NCBI RefSeq assembly: GCF_001311985.1 | Contig: NZ_BBCJ01000009.1 | Location: 1 to 64,000 of the forward strand | Origin: Geotalea toluenoxydans JCM 15764 | GTDB taxonomy: Bacteria > Desulfobacterota > Desulfuromonadia > Geobacterales > Geobacteraceae | DNA length: 64,000 nt | Direction: 5' to 3' | Shown here: positions 10,426-19,529 of the stretch, in pieces | Position numbering within the stretch: position 1 is the stretch's first letter | How the letters are laid out: every line of letters starts with the position of its first letter | The notes under the pieces: generated by a model | Told to the model about the DNA's origin: nothing | The model's input: the letters and a program-made list of their open reading frames with translations, nothing else | Database searches by the model: none | Made by a program: the position numbers and the translations under genes

Positions 10426-12138
10426 TGGTCTGATCCTTTCCTTTCGGTGCTGCCGGCGGGCACGGTGAAGGATACGGTGGTACCCCGGGCAGGTGCGCTT
10501 TCGATGCGGAGGAGGTGTTCCTTGCCGAAAAACGCAACCAGGCGCCCATTCACATTCTGCAGGGCGATGCCTACCCCTTCGTCCGAATCGGCCTCTTTTT
10601 CCGTGAAGAGCCCGGCCATCTTTTCCGGCGTGATGCCGACGCCGTTATCCTGAACCTGGATAGCCACCACATCTCCGACGCGCCGGGCGGCCACCGTTAC
10701 TTCACCCCCCTCCTCGCGGGTCAGGATGCCGTGGCGCAGGGCATTCTCCACCAGCGGCTGCAGGGTGAGCGGCGGAAGAAGGCAGTCCAGGGCACCTTCC
10801 TCGATGCGGTAGGCGATCCGCACCCGATCGCCGAAACGGGCCATTTCGATGGCCAGGTACGCCCGGCAATGTTCCAGTTCGGCGGCAAGGGTGACGAGTC
10901 CCCCTGCCGGGCTGATGTTGCGCCGCAGGAATTCGGCCAGCTTGATGAGAAGCTCCGAAGCGGTGGAGGGATCGGTCCTGATGAAGCTCTTGACGGTGTT
11001 GATGGCATTGAAGAGAAAGTGGGGGTGGATCTGGGCCTGGAGGGCGCGTATCTCCGCTTCCCTGACCAGCTTCTTCTGCTCGTCCAGTTGGGACAGTTCC
11101 AACTGGCTGGAAAAGAGATGGGCAAGCCCGTGGGCCAGTTCCATATCCAGTGGGGTAATGCCGTTTTCTTTGATCCGGTAAAGCTTGAGAGCGCCAACCA
11201 CCCCTTCCTCCCGCCTGAGGGGAACGATGATGGCCGAGCCCAGCCGGCACCCCTCGGCGGTGCAGCCGATTTCGCCCCTCGTCAGTGGAGCGGCGATACG
11301 GCCGGAGGCGAGGGCCTCCCTGGTGGCATCGGTCATGAGTGCCATTCCCGGCCGGTGGTGATCTTCACCCACACCGGCGTGGGCCAGGATAGTGGCCTGA
11401 TCGGTAAAAGCCACCGCGTCCAGGTCGGTCATCTCCAGGATGATGCGGGCCGCCTGGGTCGTGGAGGCGGCGGTGAGCCCGCCGCGCAGGAAGGGGAGCG
11501 TGCGGAGGGCGATATCGAGGGCGACTTGGGCCTGAAAGGCGGCAAAGCGTTCCTGCTCCCGGAAAAGGGATGCCACCAGTTCGACGAAGAGGGCAAGCCC
11601 CAGGGCGTTGACGAGAATCATCGGCAAGGCGATGGTCTGCACCAGGGCAAGTGCTGCAGGAAATGGCTTGGCCACGAGCAGGATGATGGCCATCTGCAGC
11701 GTCTCGACCACAATGCCGGTGGCGAAAGCGGCGGCGGGATCGTAACGGTTCCGCCTGATCCGGTGGTAGAGGAACCCCCCGGCAATACCTTCGGCAATGG
11801 TGGCTATGCCGCATGCGTCGCGGTAAAACCGTTCATTTCTATGAGATAGCGATGGGCGCCGGCGATGATCCCGGCCGACAAGCCCACCAGCGGCCCCCCC
11901 AGGATGCCGCCGAGGACGACGCCCACGACCCGGGAATTGGCGATGGCGTTTTGTACCGGCACCCCCAGGTAGGTGCCGGCAATGCCGAAGAGGCCGAAGA
12001 CAAGCGACAGGGAAAGGCGTTCATAGCGGCTCGCGCGTCCAACCAGGAGCCTCTTGAACACATCGAAGCGCATGATGAGGATGAAGGCGATGGCGAAGAT
12101 GCCGAGCTTTCCAGAAGATGAATGATGAGGTTGAGCAT
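10422..12138 (-). CDS. LytS-type sensor histidine kinase, frameshifted
   Basis: Membrane sensor kinase of about 572 residues once two frame changes (near 12110 and 11812) are repaired. The N terminus is a multi-helix 5TMR-LYT type sensor with glycine-rich helices (VVLGGILGGPLVGLSAG) and a helix-breaking NAIANSR segment. A GAF-like domain follows (about nt 11480-11100), then a LytS-class histidine-kinase core with IHPHFLFNAINTVKSF as the phospho-acceptor region and a C-terminal ATPase domain with VENALRHG and VQDNGVGI. It overlaps the response regulator gene by 4 nt. By analogy with BtsS it may sense extracellular pyruvate or a related nutrient; the ligand is unproven. The start at 12138 has only a weak GGGGAA site. 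Confidence 0.85.
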
Positions 12139-12293
12139 TGATTCCCCGCAAACGGCGTCGGCAGGAATATGGGCAATTCCAGTCATCGCCCATCTTGACA
12201 CGTTTCGTCAAGGTTTATTATGCAGGACCTGGAACTGCCTGAGGGGAGTGTAATAGTTGGCGGGTTATGGGGAATCTCGGGCAGGGGTAGCCG

Positions 12294-12656
12294 TTACTGG
12301 AATTTTCGCACCGTCTCCAGCAGCTTGTTGGCATCGAAAGGTTTGAATATCCAGCCGCTGGCTCCGGCCGCCTTGCCTTCGTTGACCTTGGCTTCCTGGG
12401 ATACGGTGGAAAGGACGAGGATGGGAACAAATTTCGATTCCTTGCGTTGCCGGAGCTGCTTTACCAGTTCGATCCCATCCATCTCCGGCATGTTCAGGTC
12501 GGTGATAACAATGTCCAGATTGATCCCTTCCGTTTTAGCCAGGGCGTCCTTTCCATTGATCCCTTCGATTACATTGTAGCCGATCCTTCTCAGGGTCAAG
12601 GCACACAATTGCCTGACCACGGCGGCATCATCGACAACGAGAGCAGTTTTTGGCAT
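12294..12656 (-). CDS. single-domain CheY-like response regulator
   Basis: Stand-alone receiver of 120 residues with no output domain. Features are VVDDAAVV at the N terminus, phospho-acceptor Asp53 in VITDLNMPEMDG, the Thr/Ser switch in LVLSTVS, and Lys in IFKPFDA. The ATG at 12656 has AAGGAG 5 nt upstream; an upstream in-frame ATG at 12677 would start inside the leader. It is separated by 155 nt from the LytS kinase gene and may belong to a different circuit, for example chemotaxis or a phosphorelay. The partner cannot be deduced here. Confidence 0.88.
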   Translation of the reverse strand: MPKTALVVDDAAVVRQLCALTLRRIGYNVIEGINGKDALAKTEGINLDIVITDLNMPEMDGIELVKQLRQRKESKFVPILVLSTVSQEAKVNEGKAAGASGWIFKPFDANKLLETVRKFQ

Positions 12657-12703
12657 GGCAGGCTCCTTATGCAACACTTATCGGGGCGGTAAGCGGAATC
12701 TTT

Positions 12704-12888
12704 AGCTGGTTTCCGTCCGGAAACGGTTCTTTTTTCGCCCTGGTGGTGTCAATCTGCGGGATAGCTTGTGCGGCGTACTCATGTACGCCTCCGCGCAATC
12801 CATTGATTTCCTTGCCAGTACGAAAATCCCTCGTTTCCAAATCGGAAACTGTTAGTGTCTCAGCGGAGTTTCCGGATGGTCACTAACT
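12704..12888. repeat. dispersed intergenic repeat, copy A
   Basis: About 185 bp, closely similar to 28851-29040 and partly to 61317-61482. Its ends are imperfect inverted repeats built on GTTTCCGTCCGGAAAC at the left and GTTTCCGGATGG at the right. The centre has a short palindrome around GTAC-tcat-GTAC flanked by TTGTGCGG and CTCCGCGCA. No open frame is conserved between copies. It fills the gap between the CheY-like gene and the membrane protein gene, and an AAAGGAG site sits 2 nt beyond its right end. Confidence 0.75.
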
Positions 12889-13055
12889 GTAAAGGAGAAA
12901 GAAAAATGTCGGGATGTTTAACCATTGTAAAAAAATCCGACGAAAATCTGGGCTCTTTTGGTCATTACCGGCACTGTTGTATCGAAAAATCAACCATTAC
13001 GCGCGGGCACAAAATTTGTATTAGCCTGGAGCAAATTGGAAAAAATGGGGGGCCT

Positions 13056-13850
13056 ATGCTGCAATTTCGTTGTTCGCTCCAGGACGCCAGAAAGCTGCTT
13101 TTCTCACTTTTTGCTGTTGAGATTATCCTCGCCGTCATCTTCGTTGCCGATTATGTGATGGGTAAGCCATCTTACTCAATCCATGTTCTTTTTGACCTGG
13201 ATGGAGAAGCATGCATACCGGCATGGTTTTCTTCAATGCAGCTTTTCCTGACAGGCGCCGTCTTCTTGCTTGCCGGACGGGCGCCAGCTGCATCCCGTCC
13301 GCCCTCTGCTTTCTTCCTGACGCTAATTGGCGCATGTTTCATATTTCTTTCCGCAGATGAAGCGGGAATGATACACGAAAGGCTACGAGGCTTGGTTAAA
13401 CATGCTGCTGCGGCCATGCCCCAGGTCAATAGCCATGGCGCGTGGATTTCCATATATGCTGTTGTCGGCACAATATTGCTGCTGTCCAGCTACCGGCATC
13501 TGCTCTCCATGTTCAAGTTTTTCCGGCGGGAAACGGCCATAATCATGTCCGGCTTCGGCATCATGTGTCTGGGTGCGGTCGGATTGGAAATCGTCAGCTA
13601 CGCATTTCTGCGCAATGGCGCCACTCCGCTGTTGTATGCACTTGAAGTTGCGCTGGAAGAGTTCTTTGAAATGGCAGGTGCAAGCGTCATTCTATACGGT
13701 GTAACGCGTTTTGCCATAAACCGGCTGCAAGTTCCGACCATGGACGCCATCCCGCCGGCTGCTACTTTTTCGGTGCCTACTAGTGCGATTGCAGACTGCT
13801 CTTCCACCGCGATGGGGCAAGCGGCGCATTCCGTGGATGCAACTGGTTGA
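13056..13850 (+). CDS. uncharacterised multi-pass membrane protein
   Basis: About 264 residues from the ATG at 13056, with six or so hydrophobic stretches, for example KLLFSLFAVEIILAVIFVAD at the N terminus, FLTGAVFLLAG, FFLTLIGACFIFLSADEAG and YAVVGTILLLSS. An acidic DEAGMIHER segment in one loop and EEFFEMAGASVILYG near the C terminus are the only striking polar motifs. I cannot assign a function. The start is uncertain: the ATG at 13056 has only a G-rich site, whereas an in-frame ATG at 12906 has a very good AAGGAG 8 nt upstream but adds 50 residues of cysteine-containing sequence unlike a leader. The rest of the gene shows no frame change. Confidence 0.6.
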   Translation: MLQFRCSLQDARKLLFSLFAVEIILAVIFVADYVMGKPSYSIHVLFDLDGEACIPAWFSSMQLFLTGAVFLLAGRAPAASRPPSAFFLTLIGACFIFLSADEAGMIHERLRGLVKHAAAAMPQVNSHGAWISIYAVVGTILLLSSYRHLLSMFKFFRRETAIIMSGFGIMCLGAVGLEIVSYAFLRNGATPLLYALEVALEEFFEMAGASVILYGVTRFAINRLQVPTMDAIPPAATFSVPTSAIADCSSTAMGQAAHSVDATG

Positions 13851-13870
13851 AAAGGAGCTCTCTCAGAAAA

Positions 13871-14194
13871 TCAGCCGAGCAGATAGTTGACCAGTACCAA
13901 CACCAGGCTGAAGAGTAGCGCCTGCCAGAAGCCGCTCACGGAAAAGCCGGGAACAATGGCGCTGGTCAGCATGATGAGCACGGCATTGATGACCAGGGTG
14001 AACAATCCGAGAGTAAGGATGTTGATGGGGAGAGTAAGGAGAAATAAGAGCGGCTTGATGATCGCATTAATGAGACCCAGAACCCCGGCGGTGATGATGG
14101 CTGCCAGAAATCCTGAAAGCTTCACCCCGGGCAGCAGGTAAGCGGTTACGGCAATAGCCAGGGCGGAAACCAGCCACGTGACGAGAAATCCCAT
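13871..14194 (-). CDS. phage-holin-family (DUF360-type) small membrane protein
   Basis: A 107-residue protein that is nearly all membrane: four hydrophobic helices, beginning GFLVTWLVSALAIAVTAYLL and ending LFSLVLVLVNYLLG. The order and the motif INAIIKPLLFLLTLPINILT are typical of the phage holin 4 superfamily (Mycobacterium Mmp-type), chromosomal proteins with no proven lytic role. No phage genes are nearby, so prophage origin is not implied. The gene converges on the preceding membrane protein gene with 20 nt between stop codons. Confidence 0.8.
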   Translation of the reverse strand: MGFLVTWLVSALAIAVTAYLLPGVKLSGFLAAIITAGVLGLINAIIKPLLFLLTLPINILTLGLFTLVINAVLIMLTSAIVPGFSVSGFWQALLFSLVLVLVNYLLG

Positions 14195-14777
14195 GCTTCC
14201 TCCAATGCATCTGGTGAGTTTTCAGACGAAAATCATAAAACAATTGTAGCGTGAGTAGTACGACCCGCCAAGAAAAAGCTGGAGATTTTCTTGTTTTCTG
14301 CGTATTTATATGGGCTGTGCAACGGGCATTGCCAAGGGTGCCGGTTCGAAACCTGACGCAGGGAACGGAAAGAATTGCAAGCTATAACCCCTCCATTCCG
14401 GCTGATAATTGCAGCCGTCATCATCTTCTCCTCCCGGTCGGAAGGCATTATCACCTGTGATAGCGGCGGAATCTCCTGCCCCACATCCTCTCCGGTCAGT
14501 TTCATCCCTGGTACATCCGTACCTTCAAGGCTGTTCCCTATTACGGCCCGCAATTTATCGGCTGGCAGGAGGGCTGTTCCGGCAATGCCAAAAGTTGCAC
14601 AATTACGGTTGAAGACTCTATAGCTGTAAAAGCCCTTTTTGCGAGGGGGGAGCGACACCCTGATGGCTGCCGGTTGTAGTGAAGCACTTGCTGCCTCATT
14701 TTGTGTTGACAAATGACCCCGCCGGACAGAAAATCTGCATTTTCTGCCCGTGTTCGGGCATATGATGGAGGCATTTT
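14195..14777. other. 583-bp spacer upstream of iorA
   Basis: No convincing gene. A minus-strand open frame covers 14233-14910 but runs into iorA and has no recognisable domain, so its part outside iorA is left as doubtful. Near the right end are two inverted repeats: CAGAAAA-tctgca-TTTTCTG at about 14725-14744 and TGCCCG-tgtt-CGGGCA at 14744-14759, between a candidate promoter and the iorA ribosome-binding site. Such hairpins in a leader could be a regulator site or an mRNA structure; nothing matches a riboswitch class I know. Confidence 0.4.
14704..14732 (+). promoter_or_regulatory. candidate sigma-70 promoter for the ior operon
   Basis: A perfect -35 TTGACA at 14704 is followed, after 17 bp, by a weak -10 GAAAAT. 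It lies about 50 bp upstream of the TTG start of iorA and overlaps the first of two inverted repeats, which would suit a repressor. Inferred from sequence alone. Confidence 0.4.
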
Positions 14778-16585
14778 TTGAGTAATGATAGCCGCAGATT
14801 GATGCAGGGCAATGAGGCGATTGCCCGTGCTCTTGTAGAGAATGGTTGCGCCGTGGCCACCTCCTATCCGGGAACCCCGGCTTCTGAGATCCTCTCCGGG
14901 GTGATGGCATGGCAGAAGGCCGAAGGCTCGGCCATGCATGTGGAATGGGCGATCAATGAAAAGGTGGCCCTTGAAATAGCCTATGCCGGCAGCCAGTCCG
15001 GCCTGAGAACAGCCGTTGCCATGAAGCAGGTGGGGCTCAATGTTGCCTCCGATCCCTTCATGAGCGCTGCCTACCTGGGGGTAGTCGGAGGCTTCATCGT
15101 CATCAGCGCAGACGATCCGGGTCCCCATTCGTCCCAGACGGAGCAGGACAGCCGCCTCTTGGCCATGCTGGCCAAGGTTCCGGTGCTGGACCCGGATTCG
15201 CCGGCTCAAGGCCAGGAGCTGGTGGCGCTGGGTTATGAGCTTTCCGAAGCGTTCCAGGTGCCGGTCATGCTCAGGCCGACGACCCGGGTTTGCCATGCCT
15301 GCCAGGACATTCAGCCTGCTCCGGTGCAGAAGCTGGAGCGCCGGGCCGATTTCAGGAAAGACCCATCCGATGGGCCGCCACACCAAACTTCCGCTACCGG
15401 CTCCACCTTGAACTGAACGACAAGCTCGCCCGCATTGCCGCCCATGGGCCGACTGCGCCCCGCCGCCTCAATCCCCATACACGATCAAAGAAGGCCATTG
15501 TGGCGTCTGGGGCTGCTGCCGGGCATGCCAAAGAGATCATGACCAACCTTGGGCTTCTGGATGAAATTGCTTTTTTCCAGGTGCTCCAGCCCTATCCGCT
15601 TCATACCCGGTTCACTGAAGAGGTTCTGCGGGACTACGATGAAATCATGGTGCTGGAAGAGACCACAGGTGTCATCGAGATGCAGCTCCGTGACCGTGCA
15701 AAGGTGCGGGGCAAGCTGTCCGGAGTCGTCCCCGAGGCGGGAGAGCTTCTTCCGGAGTTGATAGAAAAGATCATTGCAGATTTTGCCGGCGTTACCGTTC
15801 CCCCGGTGCCCAAGGCTCCGGCAGGTGGCGGCCGGCGGCCAACGCTGTGCCCCGGTTGCCCGCACCGGGCCAGCTTCTATGCCATTAAAAAGGCTGCTCC
15901 CAAAGGGATCTATCCGAGTGATATCGGCTGCTACACCCTGGGGGCCAATCTGGGTGGTGTGGATACGGTACTGTGCATGGGAGCGGCGGTGAGCCAGGCG
16001 GCAGGATTCCATCATGCCTACCGTATTTCGGGAGAAGAGCGGGATGTGGTTGCGACCATCGGCGATTCCACCTTTTTCCATGCCGGGATACCCCCGCTGA
16101 TCGATGCGGTGAGTCAGAACGCGCGCTTCGTCCTGGTAATCCTGGACAACTCCACCACCGCCATGACCGGCAATCAGCCGACACCGGCCATGCCCCTTGC
16201 CGGAGGCGTTCCGGTGGAGATCAGCTCCGTGGTCGAGGGCTGCGGGGTGCGCTTCTGCAGGACCGGCGATCCCCTTGATCTCCCCGGCTTTACCAGACTG
16301 GTGAAAGAGGCGGTGGACTTTGCCAGAAAAGAGAGCGTGGCGGTGGTCATTGCCAAGAGTCCTTGCCTGGTGGACAAAAATCGGCCGAAACAGCAGCGCA
16401 GCCAGGTTCAAGTTGATGCAACCTGTACCGGCTGTCGGCTCTGCACCAGCCAGTTCGAGTGCCCGGCACTGGTCTTTGACGAGGCGACGAAAAAGGTCAA
16501 GGTCGATCTCCTTATCTGCAGCGGGTGTGCGGTCTGTCTTGACGTGTGTCCCTCCCGCTCGATCACCAGGGAGGAGAAGCCATGA
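14778..16585 (+). CDS. iorA: indolepyruvate:ferredoxin oxidoreductase, alpha subunit, one frameshift
   Basis: Thiamine-diphosphate enzyme subunit that oxidatively decarboxylates aryl pyruvates (indole-, phenyl-, hydroxyphenylpyruvate) to aryl-acetyl-CoA, reducing ferredoxin. The N terminus has the family signature SYPGTPASEIL; the middle has LCPGCPHRASFYAIKK and GDSTFFHAGIPPLIDA for TPP binding; the C terminus carries two ferredoxin-like clusters, CTGCRLCTSQFEC and CSGCAVCLDVC. About 602 residues. The frame changes once near 15365 without loss of domains. The start is TTG at 14778, with ATGGAGG about 8 nt upstream; no ATG with a comparable site precedes the conserved QGNEAIARAL segment. The stop overlaps the iorB start by 4 nt. 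Confidence 0.9.
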
Positions 16586-17112
16586 ACCAACAATTAATCA
16601 TTTCCGGAGTCGGCGGCCAGGGCATCCTCTTTATTACCCGGCTTCTGGCAGAGACAGCCATCCATAAGGGGCTGCCGGTGCTCACCTCCGAAACGCACGG
16701 CATGGCTCAGCGGGGCGGCATCGTCATTTCTCACCTGAAGGTTGGCGACTTTTCCAGTCCCCTGGTCATGCCGGGGCAGGCTGATGGCCTGCTTGCCCTA
16801 AAAGCTGAAACGGTAGCACTGCACCGCCATTTTCTCAATAACGGCGGCTGGATTGTTGCCAATGCAACCTCACTTGCCGTGGTGGAAACGGAACATCCCC
16901 TTGCCACCATGGATGCGGATACTGTTGCCCTTGCCATGGGCAATCCACAGTCGGTAAACCTGATAGTCCTCGGCCGTGCTCTGGCTGAACCTGATCGGAT
17001 ATTCTGCACGCCAGCCGAAGTGGAGAGGACCATTCATCAAAAACTTGCAGGAAAGAAGAAACAGCTGGAAGGCGCAATGGCGGCCTTCCGCGCCGGGCTT
17101 CAAGGCAGTTAA
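16582..17112 (+). CDS. iorB: indolepyruvate oxidoreductase, beta subunit
   Basis: Partner subunit of IorA, a pyruvate/ketoisovalerate oxidoreductase gamma-type domain of 176 residues. It opens with IISGVGGQGILFITRLLAE, the family glycine-rich motif, followed by TSETHGMAQRGG and VISHLKVG, both diagnostic for IorB. The ATG at 16582 overlaps the iorA stop (ATGA), so translation is coupled. The subunit is complete, without frame changes. The pair sits directly before a phenylacetate-CoA ligase, the usual neighbour in amino-acid-fermenting and metal-reducing anaerobes. Confidence 0.92.
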   Translation: MNQQLIISGVGGQGILFITRLLAETAIHKGLPVLTSETHGMAQRGGIVISHLKVGDFSSPLVMPGQADGLLALKAETVALHRHFLNNGGWIVANATSLAVVETEHPLATMDADTVALAMGNPQSVNLIVLGRALAEPDRIFCTPAEVERTIHQKLAGKKKQLEGAMAAFRAGLQGS

Positions 17113-17130
17113 GGAAGGAGTAACAGACAG

Positions 17131-18426
17131 ATGTTGAAACGTTTTCCCGCCAGGTTCGGAACACCGGCTGAACTGGCCGACCACCAGCTTTCCGGGCTGC
17201 AATGGACGGTGCGCCATGCCTGGGACAATTCACCATTCTACCGCCAGAGCCTTGAATCGGCCGGAGTAAAACCGGAAGATATAAAGTCGCTGGACGACCT
17301 GCGCCGTCTTCCATTCACCACCGCCCAGGACCTTGCCGCCGGCTATCCCTTTGCCTTGCGTGCTGCACCTTTCGAGGATCTCGTCCGCATCCATGCTTCG
17401 TCGGGCACCACCGGCAAGAGGAAAGTCCTCTGTTATACCCAGAAGGACCTTGATGACTGGCAGGCGATGTTTGCCCGCTGCTACGAACTGGCCGGACTGA
17501 CCAGGGAAGACCGGGTGCAGATTGCCGTCGGCTATGGCCTGTGGACCGCCGGCATCGGCTTTCAGCAGGCGTGCGAGAAATTCGGCGCAATGTGCATCCC
17601 GGTCGGCCCCGGCAATCTGGACATTCAGATCGGCTTTCTCCAGGACCTCCAGTCGACGGTTTTCTGCTGTACCGCTTCCATGGGGCTGCTCCTGGCCGAA
17701 GAGGTGCACCGGCTCGGCCTCAAGGATAGCCTGAACCTGAAAAAGATCATCATGGGGGCGGAGCGCAGTTCCAGCGCCATGCTGAAAACCATGCACGAGT
17801 TTCTCGGCGTCGAGGAAATATACGACATCACCGGCCTGACTGAACTTTATGGCCCCGGCACCGGGCTGTCCTGCAGCTTCGGTAACGGCATCCATTACTG
17901 GGCCGATTACTATATCCTGGAAGTGCTGAACCCGGAGACCATGGAACCGGTCGCCCCGGGCGAAGTGGGGGAGATGGTCTTTACAACCCTGGGCAAGGAA
18001 GGGGCTCCCCTGATCCGCTACCGGTCCCGTGACCTGACCCGGCTCCTGGAGGGTGACTGCCCCTGCGGGTGTACGCTTCCCCGTCACGACCGGATCCTCG
18101 GCCGCTCCGACGACGTGGTCATTTTCCGCGGCGTCAACATTTATCCGGGCCAGCTGGATGAGGTGCTGACCCGTGTTCCGGGCATCGGCAGTGAATACCA
18201 GATCATCCTCGATCATGGCAGGGACGGCCGTGATTACATGCTGGCACGGGTGGAACGGGCCCGCAACGGTGAGGCCGCCGGCGACAACCAGGTGATCAAG
18301 AGCATCGTTTCCGGCATCAAGCACACGCTGCTGGTCTCGTGCAGCGTGGAACTGGTGGATTACGGGACGCTCCCCCGTTCGGAGAAAAAGACCAAGCGCA
18401 TCTTCGACAATCGCCGCTTCGAATAA
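17131..18426 (+). CDS. paaK: phenylacetate-CoA ligase
   Basis: AMP-forming acyl-CoA ligase of 431 residues, intact. It activates phenylacetate or a related arylacetate with ATP and CoA, or runs with IorAB to conserve energy from arylacetyl-CoA. The adenylation P-loop is visible as SSGTTGKRKV near residue 90, followed by YGLWTAGIGFQ, TGLTELYGPG and the RSRDLTR motif; the C-terminal AMP-binding subdomain begins at GRSDDVVIFRGVNIYPGQ. It starts 18 nt after iorB with a GGAAGGAG site. Substrate range beyond phenylacetate cannot be told from sequence. Confidence 0.92.
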   Translation: MLKRFPARFGTPAELADHQLSGLQWTVRHAWDNSPFYRQSLESAGVKPEDIKSLDDLRRLPFTTAQDLAAGYPFALRAAPFEDLVRIHASSGTTGKRKVLCYTQKDLDDWQAMFARCYELAGLTREDRVQIAVGYGLWTAGIGFQQACEKFGAMCIPVGPGNLDIQIGFLQDLQSTVFCCTASMGLLLAEEVHRLGLKDSLNLKKIIMGAERSSSAMLKTMHEFLGVEEIYDITGLTELYGPGTGLSCSFGNGIHYWADYYILEVLNPETMEPVAPGEVGEMVFTTLGKEGAPLIRYRSRDLTRLLEGDCPCGCTLPRHDRILGRSDDVVIFRGVNIYPGQLDEVLTRVPGIGSEYQIILDHGRDGRDYMLARVERARNGEAAGDNQVIKSIVSGIKHTLLVSCSVELVDYGTLPRSEKKTKRIFDNRRFE

Positions 18427-18460
18427 ACCTGTCCATTTCAATGCAGATGAAGGAGGGATC

Positions 18461-19473
18461 ATGAGATTACGTCTTGCACTGGCCATATCATTGCTGTTCA
18501 TTATCGCAGGCATTGCCGATGCCGCCGTCACCCTTAACTACGCCAACTTCCCCCCTGCCGCCACCTTTCCCCAGTGTCCAGATGGAGCGCTGGGCCAAAG
18601 AGGTGGAAAAACGCACCGGCGGCAAGGTCAAGATCAAGACCTTCCCCGGCGGCACGCTCCTGGGCGCAAAAAACATGCTGGAAGGGGTCACCTCCGGCAC
18701 TGCCGACATCGGTAACTTCGCCATGAGCTATCAGCCGGGCCGTTTCCCCGTTTCCGAAGCCCTCGATCTCTACCACGGCTTCACTTCGGCCAAGGTGGCA
18801 AGCCAGGTGCTCTTCGACCTGGTGCAGAAATACCAGCCCAAGGAATTCGCCAAGGTGAAGGTCATCACCCTCTTCACCTGCCCGCCAACCAACTTTATGA
18901 CCAGCAAGCCGGTCAAATCCCTCAAGGACCTGAAGGGGATGGAGCTGCGCGTAGCCGGTACCAGCTCCGAGGTATTGAAGAGACTGGGAGGGGTCCCGGT
19001 GGCCATGCCCCAGTCGGAGACACCCGAGGCGATCCAGAAAGGGGTAGTCAAGGGGATGATCTCCTCCCTGGAGATACTCCAGGACTTCAAATTTGCCGCC
19101 TACACCCCCTATGCCACCATTGCCAATCTGCCGGTGGTCTCCTTTGCCGTGGTCATGAACAAAGCCAAGTGGGACAGCCTCCCTGCCGATGTGAAAAAGG
19201 TCATTGACGATCTTTCCCGGGAGCAGGCGCTGTGGACCGGGGAATATGTGGACCGGCACGTGCAGGAGGCCCTGCCTGGTCGGCAAAGGAATACAAGCAT
19301 CAGGTAATCCAGCTGCCTGTCCCGGAACAGAAGCAGATTGCCGCACTCCTGGCCCCCATGACCGAAGCATACATCAAGAAGGTAAGTGCCAAGGGCTGAA
19401 CGGCAGGCAGATCATAGCAGACGTCCAGGCTCTGAAGGCCAAGTACGAGAAACAGGGCAGGAAGAAAAAGTAA
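18461..19473 (+). CDS. dctP: TRAP transporter periplasmic substrate-binding protein (DctP type), frameshifted
   Basis: Periplasmic receptor of a tripartite ATP-independent transporter. It starts with a signal peptide (RLRLALAISLLFIIAGIADA) and carries the family elements ERWAKEVEKRTGGKVKI, FPGGTLLGAKNMLEGV, KSLKDLKGMELRV with the substrate-carboxylate-binding Arg, and PQSETPEAIQKGVVKG. The frame changes near 18575, 19270 and 19395, but the rebuilt protein of about 337 residues is complete. It follows paaK by 34 nt with an AAGGAGG site, so an arylacetate or another carboxylate linked to the ior/paaK pathway is a reasonable ligand guess. Confidence 0.88.
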
Positions 19474-19484
19474 CATTTCCAACT

Positions 19485-19505
19485 CCCCCCTTTATGAAAG
19501 GGGGA
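19485..19505. repeat. CCCCTTT/AAAGGGG palindrome
   Basis: A short inverted repeat, CCCCTTT-atg-AAAGGGG, in the 56 bp between dctP and dctQ. Similar C-run/G-run palindromes occur at 26789-26809 and 57403-57420. Here it lies inside an operon without a T-run directly after the stem, so it is more likely an mRNA stability or processing hairpin than a terminator. Confidence 0.5.
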
Positions 19506-19529
19506 CTTTATTATGGCGCAAGGTTTTCA

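Noticed and set aside
10515-11849. 444-codon plus-strand open frame opposite the LytS kinase gene
   Set aside because: Antisense of the kinase with recognisable HPHFLFN and ATPase motifs; the plus-strand product has no domain.
13871-14194. Prophage remnant suggested by the holin-family protein
   Set aside because: The family is widespread on chromosomes; no integrase, lysin, capsid or att site is nearby.
14325-14375. tRNA-like GGTTCGAAAC sequence
   Set aside because: The T-loop-like string is present but no acceptor or anticodon stems pair around it.
17230-18531. 433-codon minus-strand open frame opposite paaK
   Set aside because: It is the antisense of an intact, well-conserved ligase gene; high GC at third positions leaves few stops on the other strand. 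No family motif.
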